In this document: piece by piece, positions 56,960 through 64,000 of the stretch
How positions within the stretch are numbered: position 1 is the first letter of the stretch
Layout: every line of letters begins with the position of its first letter
Assembly (NCBI GenBank): GCA_963772445.1
Contig: CAVYXK010000001.1
Location: 434,001-498,000 of the forward strand
Source of the DNA: CAVYXK01 sp963772445
GTDB taxonomy: Bacteria; Pseudomonadota; Alphaproteobacteria; Acetobacterales; Acetobacteraceae
Direction: 5' to 3'
Length of the DNA stretch: 64,000 nucleotides
The notes under the pieces: generated by a model
Databases searched by the model: none
The model's input: only the letters and a program-made list of their open reading frames with translations
What the model was told of the DNA's origin: nothing
Position numbers and translations under genes: made by a program

Positions 56960-59572
56960 CAGAGCTCCTGACATAGCTGTTCTGTGCGCCTGAAATCACT
57001 GGGGTTTCTGCGCCCTGGGGTGCGGACCCGTGCGCACCAATACCTGTCCGGTTTTTTTGGCCGCCGAAGCGGATCCTTTTGAAAATGTGGAAGATCTCGC
57101 CGTGGGCTCGCGCACCCAAACCTGTCCGCTCTAGCTCCGCGGATGAGCACCCAGCAAGCCTTGGCGCTGCCCTCGTCGCCGCCGTCCAATACCGTGGTCA
57201 TCAATCCGCGCTGCAGCTTGCGCATCGAAGCGGACCAGCGCGTGATCGTCGTCGCCGGATTGCCGATGCATCACTATCGCGTCGAGGACGCGGTCGCAGA
57301 GGCCTATGCGATGGTGTTCCTGGTGGAGTCTGGCTTCGCCCAGCAGACGGACGTTGCGCGGGCTTTCTCCCGATCGGTGCGCACTATTCGGCGCTACCAA
57401 GAGCGCTATGCCGCTGGCGGGATGGCAGCGCTCAGTCGCGAGGAAGGGTGGCGGCGCGGCCGACGGCGTATCTCCGGGAAACGTCTGCGCAGCATCGAGA
57501 TGATGAAGAGCCAGGGGATGAGCAACCGTGCGATCGCGCACCGGTTGGGCGTCAGCGAGAACGCCATCCGCAAGCTGGTCGGACCTTCAAAGCCCGCCGA
57601 GAGCGCACAGCTCGCATTGCCCGCGATCCCGACCGCCGCGGAGAAGCCGGCGGCGACCGGCGCACCGGTTGGAGCACCGGCCGTGACGGATACGAAGGGT
57701 GGCGATGCATCGGCGGAGGAGGGCGCAAGGGACCGCGATCCGGTCACAGCGCCTGAGGCTGCGAACGACGATGAGCCGGTGCCGATAAGCCACGACTGCG
57801 ACGCTGAAGATCGGACATTTGATCGGCAGCTCGCCTATCTCGGGCTGCTCGATGATGCTGCACCGCTGTTCCGAGAGGGATCCTCGGTTTCCGGGGTCGG
57901 CGTCCTGTTGGCTGTCCCATGTTTGGTCGAGAGCGGGCTCTTTCGGATCAGCCGCAAACTCTACGGGGAGATCGGCCCGGCCTTTTATGGCCTACGCACG
58001 ACGTTGCTCACGCTTTTGCTCATGGCGCTGCTGCGCATCAAGCGGCCGGAGCATCTCAAGGAACGAGACCCAGCTGCGTTCGGCAGGCTTCTCGGGCTCG
58101 ATCGTGCGCCGGAGGTGAAGACGCTGCGGCGCCGACTTACCCGCCTTGCTGCGCACCATTGCGCCGAGCAGCTGGGCGCGGAGCTTGCGCATGTGCGTGT
58201 CGATCAGCGCGGACATCTCATGGGGTTCTTGTACGTTGACGGCCATGTGCGCGCCTATCACGGCCAACGCGCGATCTCATCAAATGCTTATGTGGCGCGC
58301 CGCCATTTGGCCATGCCCGCGACCACCGACTACTGGATCAACGACAGCTCCGGCGACCCGTTGCTGGTGATTACCGGGGAGATCGACGCTGCGTTGACGA
58401 AGGCCATGCCCCGTCTGCTTCGCGAGGTTCGCGAAGTGGTCGGCGAGCAGCGGGTCACCATCGTCTTCAACCGCGGCGGATGGAGCCCAAAATTGTTCGC
58501 GGCGATGATCAAGGACGGCTTTGATGTGCTGACCTATCGCAAGGGGCGGTGCCGTCGCATCAAAGAGCAGCGGTTCGTCCGCCGTCGCGCCAAGCTCGAC
58601 GGGCGCTTTGTTGAGTATCTGCTGCACGACCAGCCCGTGCGCTTCCTCAAGGGCAGGCTGCGCTTGCGGCAAGTCACGCGCTTATGCGACGGCGGCCATC
58701 AGACGAACGTGATCACCAGTCTATGGGATCTGCGCGACATCGAGGTCGCCTATCGCATGTTCGACCGTTGGCGACAGGAGAACTTCTTCAAGTACATGCG
58801 AGAAGAGTTCCTGCTCGACGCGCTCGTCGACTACCAGATCGAGCCTGAGGACCCAACACGCACCATCCCCAATCCCGAGCGCCGGACTTTGGACAAGGAG
58901 ATCCGTGCGGCCCGCGTCAACGTCGCCAGGCTCGAACGCAAATTGGGTGCCGCGGCCGCAACCAATGCCGAACGGCGCCGGCCGACCATGCGTGGCTTCA
59001 AGATCGCCCACAGCAAACTCGGCAAGCAGCTGCGCAATGCTCGCGCGCACCTGAGCCGGTTACTCAACCAGCGCCGCGACGCTCCCAAGCGAGTTGAAGT
59101 CCGCGAACTCAACGATCGCGCCCTGGTCAAGCTCGCCACGGAACGCAAGCATCTGACCGACATCATCAAGATGGTTGCCTATCAGGTCGAGAGCGATCTG
59201 CTTGCGCTACTGCAGCCTCACTACGCGCGTGTAGATCAAGAAGGGCGAACCCTGCTGCATGAGCTGTTCGCCACCGCAGGCGACATCCGCGTCTCAGACA
59301 GCGAGCTCAATATCACCTTGGCTCCGCTCAGCTCTCCGCATCGCACGCGCGCCGCCCAGGCGCTCTGCGAGAGCCTCGACAAAACGGCGACAACCTTCCC
59401 AGGCTCTCGCCTGCGCATCCGGTTTGCGGTGCGTCCCCCACCGCGCATCGGGCTTGCCTTCCCCGCCTCGCCGGCCAAACGCACCGCCGCCACAGCTGGC
59501 GCCCCGGCTCCCTGACGGGCGCCCGGGCGCCAAAACCGGACATTTTTGCAGCACCCTATGTCAGGAGCTCTG
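56960..59572 (+). mobile_element. 2.6-kb IS inside mrr with 5-bp target duplication
   Basis: Perfect 17-bp inverted ends CAGAGCTCCTGACATAG (56960-56976 and, inverted, 59556-59572). Both flanks carry AAATT (56955-56959, 59573-59577). Removing the element and one AAATT restores the mrr frame as R-T-K-L-E-D. It carries one large transposase gene. The IS family is not certain (ISNCY-type candidate). Confidence 0.88.
57143..59515 (+). CDS. Large transposase of the mrr-disrupting IS
   Basis: 790 residues. N-terminal HTH pair (GFAQQTDVARAFSRSVRTIR, GMSNRAIAHRLGVSENAIRK) is followed by a low-complexity linker (about 150-225). The catalytic core has FLYVDGHVRAYHGQRAIS (candidate first Asp), VTIVFNRGGWSPKLFAAMIK and FDRWRQENFFKYMREEFLLD (candidate Glu). 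In relatives I recall, the second motif is F-D-R-G-G-W-S; here it is Asn, which would remove a catalytic Asp. The C-terminus has a coiled coil (about 575-680). Function as transposase is inferred from the IS structure. Confidence 0.75.
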   Translation: MSTQQALALPSSPPSNTVVINPRCSLRIEADQRVIVVAGLPMHHYRVEDAVAEAYAMVFLVESGFAQQTDVARAFSRSVRTIRRYQERYAAGGMAALSREEGWRRGRRRISGKRLRSIEMMKSQGMSNRAIAHRLGVSENAIRKLVGPSKPAESAQLALPAIPTAAEKPAATGAPVGAPAVTDTKGGDASAEEGARDRDPVTAPEAANDDEPVPISHDCDAEDRTFDRQLAYLGLLDDAAPLFREGSSVSGVGVLLAVPCLVESGLFRISRKLYGEIGPAFYGLRTTLLTLLLMALLRIKRPEHLKERDPAAFGRLLGLDRAPEVKTLRRRLTRLAAHHCAEQLGAELAHVRVDQRGHLMGFLYVDGHVRAYHGQRAISSNAYVARRHLAMPATTDYWINDSSGDPLLVITGEIDAALTKAMPRLLREVREVVGEQRVTIVFNRGGWSPKLFAAMIKDGFDVLTYRKGRCRRIKEQRFVRRRAKLDGRFVEYLLHDQPVRFLKGRLRLRQVTRLCDGGHQTNVITSLWDLRDIEVAYRMFDRWRQENFFKYMREEFLLDALVDYQIEPEDPTRTIPNPERRTLDKEIRAARVNVARLERKLGAAAATNAERRRPTMRGFKIAHSKLGKQLRNARAHLSRLLNQRRDAPKRVEVRELNDRALVKLATERKHLTDIIKMVAYQVESDLLALLQPHYARVDQEGRTLLHELFATAGDIRVSDSELNITLAPLSSPHRTRAAQALCESLDKTATTFPGSRLRIRFAVRPPPRIGLAFPASPAKRTAATAGAPAP

Positions 59573-60347
59573 AAATTAGAAGACGGTCCAAGCGTGACCC
59601 CTGTCGCTACAGCGACTATTGAACAGTCCATAGTGCCATCCGAGACACCGGAGGACCAAATTTTCTCCGCATCGCGAGCGCTCGATGAGGCACTACGTGA
59701 TGCCTTGCTGTCCCGTGTGCTCGAGGGAACTCCCGCCTTCTTCGAAAAACTCATCGTCGATCTGCTTCTGGCCATGGGCTATGGCGGCTCAATAGCCAAC
59801 GCTGGCGAACAACTGGGAGGCACCGGTGATGGCGGGGTCGACGGAGTTATTCGCGAGGACCAACTCGGTCTGGATCGCATCTATCTCCAAGCCAAGCGCT
59901 ATCAACCGGGAAACACAGTCGGCAGTGCGGCCGTGCAGGCTTTCATGGGAGCGCTGGTTGGTAGAGGGGCGCAGAAGGGGGTGCTGATCACAACCTCGAC
60001 GTTTTCGCCGGCAGCTATTAACGCCGCGAACCAATCAGGACACCTGCGTCTGGTGCTGATTGATGGCGATGAGCTGACACGGCTTCTGATACGTTTCAAT
60101 GTTGGGATCCGGGTGGCGAGGACAGTCGAGATCAAGCGCGTCGATCTCGACTACTTCGAGGATCCAGCGGAGGAATAAGCGCTGTCGCGACAGCCTTTAC
60201 CGGACCTAACCGCATATGCCGGCACGATCGCGTGCGAACGGGCGATCGAGGAGATGGCAGAGCTACAGGCGCCTATGCCGCTGGCGTCGAATAGCTACTC
60301 GAGCAGCGCCCGATCCTGCGTCGCCCGGGCGCCGTCGGTCCGCCCGC

Positions 60348-61940
60348 TCAAACCAATCGCAAAACGCCAAGTCGTCTCGCGGTGTTATAGATGTTAGCAC
60401 CAAGCGCACTGATATCTCTCCGAAGACGGCGCCGGTTTGCGGCGCCCATTGCTTGGGATGGCGTCAGCCCGTGAGCCGATGAAAACTCACGCCAGGCAAT
60501 TACAACGTTCGCCGGCGTCCATTTTGTTTTCCTGCACATGATCCCCTGACGAGCTATGCCAATCGCGTCGAGTCGATGCGCAGCCTGGTAAATTCTGCAG
60601 CCTTCACGCCGAACTTCGGTTGGAATTGAGCTCGATGTCAGCGCCCCCTTACATTGCGCGGGGGTAAATCCGGTCCGAGCCTCGAAATCGCGCCAAGCCG
60701 CGACCACGGCTTCCTTGGTCCAACGATTAGTACTTGCGTGAGCTTGTCCCAGGAGTTCGCGAACCTTACGTGTGCCGCCAAGCCATTGATTGATCCGGAC
60801 TGACATTGTGTTGTAGATTGGGCCCGTTCTTTCGGCATGCTTTCCCTCCTTGCGTAGCCAACTGTCCGACGGAAATTTTCCGTCAGGCATTTGCGCGGCG
60901 AGTTCGCGACACGAGGTCAGGAGTTCATCCGAACTGGACCAGTGGGCTGTCTCAATACCGGTGTCTCTGATATAGTCGAACACAAAGGGCTTGATATCGC
61001 CAATGAAGGGGCGGAGCGTTTCAGCGAGCGTTTTGTCTTTTTGGCAGTCCAGATAATCAATGCCGAGGAAGTTTGAGGCGTTGAAATGGAAAGCTTCTTT
61101 TTTTGCACGTGTTTCGGCATATCGCTTTCCAAAATGGCGGCCGGCTAGGTTTCCCCAAACTTCGACGTTGATCCAATCACCTGCTGCAAGACGAAAATGT
61201 AAGTCGTATCGACCATGCATTCGGCCGGAGCTTTCAGCATAGCCAGCATCGTAGCGCTCTCCCCGTTTGTGTTCGATCCCACGGGCGTACAGGAAATTCG
61301 ACAGACATGCCTCGGCCCTGCTGCGCCATCTCTGGCCATTACGCGATGAAAAGAACGATGCACTTGTTGGCAGACCCATGCTGGCACGCAGGTCCTCCCA
61401 CGTATGTGCGGACTTGAAAACAGCGTTGGTCAGGCTGCTATACCCATTGCATCGACACCACTCGACAGTTGGCAAATCACCTTCCTTATCCGCCAGCTCT
61501 TTTGCGACTTGTAAAGCGCGCTCCCAAGTCCACGGCGGACTAGCCTTACCCCTATAGGTCCTGGCAGACGCACGCCACCGGATGTAATCCTCCTTGATGT
61601 CAAGCGCTTCCAGAAGCTGCACATGGTTGAGCCCAACACGCCGCAGTACACCGTAATCAAGACCCTTATGTTCCAGAGCGGCTCCCGTTAGTCCACTGAG
61701 GCCCTGTCGGGCATAGATGCGACGAGCTTTGTCAATCACGTTACTCTGTCTGCTTTCAATCGTGTTTCTGCTGATCGGAAGCAATGCGGACGCCGTCGCA
61801 ACTGCTTGGCAAGCCGCCTTCGTGGTCGGGAAGAGGCCGAGGTATTTTCGGGTGGGTCCATTCCCAACATAGGCAACCCATTTCTCGGACTGCCGGTGCC
61901 AAGAAACACCCTTCAACCCGCTCGATTTGTTAGGCCTCAC
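60348..61940 (-). CDS. AP2-domain protein with PD-(D/E)XK-like nuclease core
   Basis: 530 residues. Residues 1-50 (SSGLKGVSWHRQSEKWVAYV, GNGPTRKYLGLFPTTKAACQ) are an AP2/ERF-type DNA-binding domain. Residues about 205-320 resemble a Vsr/homing-type nuclease: RSRAEACLSNFLYARGIEHK, GRYDLHFRL (Asp246), DWINVEVWGN (Glu260), then YAETRAKKEAFHF and LGIDYLD, the Y...K...GI-x-Y-x-D pattern of PD-(D/E)XK endonucleases. The C-terminus has two related units (WTKEAVVAAWRDFEARTGFT at 407, WTPANVVIAWREFSSAHGLT at 474). It could be a homing endonuclease or a defence nuclease. It converges on mrr. Confidence 0.6.
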   Translation of the reverse strand: MRPNKSSGLKGVSWHRQSEKWVAYVGNGPTRKYLGLFPTTKAACQAVATASALLPISRNTIESRQSNVIDKARRIYARQGLSGLTGAALEHKGLDYGVLRRVGLNHVQLLEALDIKEDYIRWRASARTYRGKASPPWTWERALQVAKELADKEGDLPTVEWCRCNGYSSLTNAVFKSAHTWEDLRASMGLPTSASFFSSRNGQRWRSRAEACLSNFLYARGIEHKRGERYDAGYAESSGRMHGRYDLHFRLAAGDWINVEVWGNLAGRHFGKRYAETRAKKEAFHFNASNFLGIDYLDCQKDKTLAETLRPFIGDIKPFVFDYIRDTGIETAHWSSSDELLTSCRELAAQMPDGKFPSDSWLRKEGKHAERTGPIYNTMSVRINQWLGGTRKVRELLGQAHASTNRWTKEAVVAAWRDFEARTGFTPAQCKGALTSSSIPTEVRREGCRIYQAAHRLDAIGIARQGIMCRKTKWTPANVVIAWREFSSAHGLTPSQAMGAANRRRLRRDISALGANIYNTARRLGVLRLV

Positions 61941-62148
61941 GGTACGCGCCTCCTACTCACTCCATTGTGTGCATACCGGCAACGAGTGGCACAAGCCAGC
62001 GGGCCCCCGAGGCCTTGAGCTTAGCCGCCACTCGGCCAGGCCGAGATCGAGCGCCCGGCGCAGCGTCGGGCCGCCCTTCGGCCGCAGCGCACAAAATCGC
62101 TGAACGCAAGCTGCGCGGCGATAGCGGCTCGACGCCACGAAGACACCC

Positions 62149-62387
62149 ATGATGATCGCTATCGCCGCGTTGCTGGCAGCGCCGGCGATGGCGCAGAACT
62201 GGACGCACTATCGGCTGGGCGGGACGACCTACAACACCGGCACGCAGCCGGACGGACAGTCGTGGCACGGCTCGTCCTATCAACTCGGCGGACGACATAC
62301 AACGAATTCAACGGTTCCGAATGGCCAGTCGAAACGCTGTTTGTCCTACGAGCTGGGCCGCCGCCTTCACCCACTGCGACTGAGGAA
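62149..62387 (+). pseudogene. Small secreted repeat protein, probably frameshifted
   Basis: MMIAIAALLAAPAMAQ is a short signal peptide, then NWTHYRLGGTTYNTGTQPDG and QSWHGSSYQLGG. The third repeat is split between frames (RTTYNEFN in one, PNGQSKRCLSYELG in another), and a plausible end THCD-stop lies near 62387. The unit Y-x-L-G-x-T-T-Y-N-x-x-x-x-P-[DN]-G-Q-S repeats at least twice. Periplasmic or surface protein of unknown role. Confidence 0.45.
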
Positions 62388-62527
62388 GCCGTCGACGCCC
62401 TGCCGGCCATATGCACCCCATCGATACTCATGATGCACAGCGGTGATTAACCGCTGCGGCGGCCTTTCGTGCATAAGCTGCCTCGACAAACTGAGCACCG
62501 ACATGCGGAGTCGCTGCAGCAAGTTGG

Positions 62528-62988
62528 TGCGTGGATAGAGAGCGCCCGAGGTAATCAGGCCCGGCAATCGAGAGGCAAGACCCCGATGTGTGAAGTGATT
62601 TCGTTCGATGCCGCCTCCAAACACTTGCCGTCCCCCCTGCGGCGGCCAACGCAGCAGATGCCATACGAGACATATGCCGCATACCAGCAGGCAGAGTCGG
62701 CGTTCAGGGCGCTCTACTTCGGTAGGCCGCTCGATACCGAGACCCTCACAAGCCGCTCATCGACCAAGATCGTGCAGCACCACTGGGCGACGGTGGAGCA
62801 ACTGGCACGGACGTTGCTGCGCGAGAAGTCGCTGAGCCGCGAACAGGTACTCAAGCTGCTGCTGCACGCCAGCCTCGACATGGCAGCGGATGTGGCAGCG
62901 GACGCCCAAGCGTGATCCGCAACGGAACATAGATAGAGAGCATCCGAGGCAATCAGACCCGACAATCGAGAGGTAGAACCCCGATGAG
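62528..62988 (+). repeat. Duplicated 65-nt leader flanking the 62586 gene
   Basis: GGATAGAGAGCGCCCGAGGT and AATCAGGCCCGGCAATCGAG (62530-) recur as AGATAGAGAGCATCCGAGGC and AATCAGACCCGACAATCGAG (62930-) with about 80 percent identity, both ending at ACCCCGATG. The second copy opens only M-R-S before a stop, so it is a non-coding relic of a tandem duplication. Confidence 0.75.
62586..62915 (+). CDS. Hypothetical protein
   Basis: 109 residues from ATG 62586: MCEVISFDAASKHLPSPLRR, PTQQMPYETYAAYQQAESAF, RALYFGRPLDTETLTSRSST, and a helical C-terminus KIVQHHWATVEQLARTLLRE. The family is unknown; small soluble proteins like this are common in plasmids and islands. Its upstream leader (62528-62592) is duplicated at 62928-62988 after the gene. 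Confidence 0.5.
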   Translation: MCEVISFDAASKHLPSPLRRPTQQMPYETYAAYQQAESAFRALYFGRPLDTETLTSRSSTKIVQHHWATVEQLARTLLREKSLSREQVLKLLLHASLDMAADVAADAQA

Positions 62989-63146
62989 AAGCTAGCCCAA
63001 GGCGCGCCTGGAACCGTCCGATGCGCGTCGCCACTCGGAGCCTGATTACAGGTTCGGCTGCAACAGCTTTCATCAGTCGCTAGCATTAAAGGACTACATG
63101 CCATGAGCGATCGTCTGGCGCTGGCAACGCGATTGAGGACGCCGGC

Positions 63147-63377
63147 ATGACGCCGACGCGTTATCGCGAGTGCCTGAACACCCTCGGCCTGTCGCAGCGC
63201 GGGCTCGCTCCCCTGCTGCGCTGCTCTGACCGGCTACCGAGGGCTTGGGCCACGGGTCGCGAGATCATCCCGCCGGAGGTTGCGGACTGGCTCGAAGCCT
63301 GGGTCTCGAACCGGTTGGCGCACCCGGATCCGCCGCCACCCGAGAACTGGCGCTGGAGCCGGCGAGGTCCGGCCTGA
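63147..63377 (+). CDS. Small helix-turn-helix protein
   Basis: 76 residues. RYRECLNTLGLSQRGLAPLL and RCSDRLPRAWATGREIIPPE form a Cro-like HTH (helix 2 SQRGLAPLL, recognition helix DRLPRAWATG), then VADWLEAWVSNRLAHPDPPP. Such truncated phage-regulator-like proteins are frequent in alphaproteobacterial islands. The start is uncertain between ATG 63147 and none earlier with a good RBS. Confidence 0.6.
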   Translation: MTPTRYRECLNTLGLSQRGLAPLLRCSDRLPRAWATGREIIPPEVADWLEAWVSNRLAHPDPPPPENWRWSRRGPA

Positions 63378-63435
63378 TCGGCTGAGCACAGGGACACACG
63401 AGGAATGGTGTCCCTATAGTTCCGGACTAAACCAC

Positions 63436-63588
63436 ATGCACGTAGTCGAGTTCAAGGTCGAGCGCGACAAGCTCATTCTCACAATGGACATCGCCCAAAA
63501 AACCGTCGCCGCTGCGCCCCCATCCAGCTCGGGCAAAACCATGCTCGTCGACCATCGATGTCGGGCGAGACGACCACACAAAGCTTGA
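63436..63588 (+). CDS. Small hypothetical protein, plasmid/island type
   Basis: 50 residues: MHVVEFKVERDKLILTMDIA, QKTVAAAPPSSSGKTMLVDH. The V-E-[FV]-K-V-E-x-[DN]-K-L-x-[IL]-T-[IM]-D and APPSSSGKT pattern recalls short conserved proteins in mobile elements. After about residue 37 the composition turns basic and low-complexity, so a frameshift near 63540 is possible. No function known. Confidence 0.4.
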   Translation: MHVVEFKVERDKLILTMDIAQKTVAAAPPSSSGKTMLVDHRCRARRPHKA

Positions 63589-63671
63589 ATCGAACCGTCC
63601 CGCGTCGGGGCAAGAAAAAAATCACCCCTCGCCGGAATTCTGCCCCTCTTACCGAATGAGGAGATAAGGCA

Positions 63672-64000
63672 TTGGCGCAGATCGCCGATTTGGCCGATTA
63701 CCGCCAGCAGTCAGCACCTCAGGCTACGGCGTCGCCGGTTGAGCGGCTGCTCGCAGACGCGAGGCTGCGCTTGGTCGAAACTGGAACGCGCAACCGGCTG
63801 GTGCATACGCCACGCGGAGCCAAACGCACGCGATCTGTGGTTATCGTCAACGCTGTTGCGGACGCTCTGTTCGAGGCGATTGCGCGCTCTGACCGGACGG
63901 TGCGCCTCATGCCCGCAGACACCGCCTCGCCATTGCCGCTGAACACTCCTACGGACAATGTCGTGCATCTTCCTGATCTCGTGTCTGTAATATCGGCGCT
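63672..64000 (+). CDS. DUF4011-type helicase-related protein, N-terminal part
   Basis: A frame from TTG 63672 (GAGGAG nearby) runs past the window edge. It reads AQIADLADYRQQSAPQATAS, then LRLVETGTRNRLVHTPRGAK, SVVIVNAVADALFEAIARSD and VVHLPDLVSVISA. R-N-R-L-[LV]-H-T-P-R followed by V-[VI]-N-x-x-x-D-x-[LI]-F is the start of DUF4011 proteins, which usually continue into a superfamily 1 helicase and a DUF3320 or nuclease domain and are found in defence-rich islands. Only 109 residues are visible. Confidence 0.6.
   Translation, partial: MAQIADLADYRQQSAPQATASPVERLLADARLRLVETGTRNRLVHTPRGAKRTRSVVIVNAVADALFEAIARSDRTVRLMPADTASPLPLNTPTDNVVHLPDLVSVISA

Larger units (their letters stand above)
56613..60178 (+). 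pseudogene. mrr: Mrr-type restriction endonuclease, split by an IS
   Basis: The N-terminal part from TTG 56613 (AGGAG about 10 nt upstream) is the Mrr_N winged-helix domain: LSIPTYDALMLPVLRHCAEK, MRELIDRIADDLGLTPEERE, RVHWAKTYLKQAGLL. It ends at RTK. After the IS, LEDGPSVTPVATATIEQ continues in frame to the PD-(D/E)XK nuclease: LLAMGYGGSIANAGEQLGGT, GDGGVDGVI, YLQAKRYQPGNTVGSAAVQA (Asp, Gln-x-Lys) and KGVLITTSTFSPAAINAA. Without the IS about 316 residues, the normal Mrr length. Mrr cleaves methylated DNA; as written it is inactive. Confidence 0.9.

Overview
The window looks like a GC-rich alphaproteobacterial chromosome, probably Rhodospirillales and possibly Acetobacteraceae. The evidence is a dnaN-recF-gyrB cluster, a lysA-DUF4175 (TIGR02302) pair, a DUF1127 protein, an HWE-type kinase and a Kdp operon preceded by kdpF. 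This is inferred from gene content only; no rRNA or intact tRNA is present.

Layout. 1-7.1 kb: an IS with a divergent DUF6788 gene, a MASE1 hybrid sensor kinase, DUF1127, and frameshifted EamA and DinB genes. 7.1-12.0 kb: a mobile-element patch (IS5 ends, IS630, IS1380) around an FkbM methyltransferase. 12.0-23.1 kb: a conserved minus-strand block with gyrB, recF, dnaN, a DUF4175 protein, lysA, a PEP-mutase/ICL-family enzyme and a hypothetical. 23.4-28.8 kb: decaying signalling genes (PAS/HWE kinase and response regulator), a TAXI binding protein, and a frameshifted ExeA-like ATPase. 29.2-34.3 kb: a group II intron relic, ugpAEC without ugpB, and an AtzG-like/amidase pair. 34.4-40.6 kb: kdpFABC on the minus strand with several single-base frameshifts, and a beta-barrel protein. 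41-46.5 kb: RidA, ROK kinase, TusA-like protein, deacetylase, enolase-superfamily and M20 hydrolase genes.

46.6-53.1 kb is a nested mobile-element stack. An IS4-family element is flanked by an 11-bp repeat. It is interrupted near its transposase end by an IS3-family element with TG...CA termini, and that IS3 is itself interrupted by two group II introns in opposite orientations. Removing the layers on paper leaves an IS4 of about 1.3 kb and an IS3 of about 1.4 kb, and rejoins the IS3 orfB reading frame at both intron sites.

53.2-64 kb is an accessory region with the 3' half of a tRNA-fMet (a probable att scar), hypotheticals, an mrr gene split by a 2.6-kb IS with a 5-bp target duplication, an AP2-plus-nuclease-like protein, small plasmid-type ORFs, and the start of a DUF4011 protein at the edge.

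Two unannotated micro-ORFs (25 and 26 codons, at 21132 and 46556) look related. Each starts 18-19 nt after a GC hairpin and encodes a hydrophobic peptide with a basic tail. They are the best candidate here for an undescribed family. Many genes carry single-base indels, often in G/C runs, so part of the apparent pseudogenisation may be consensus error.
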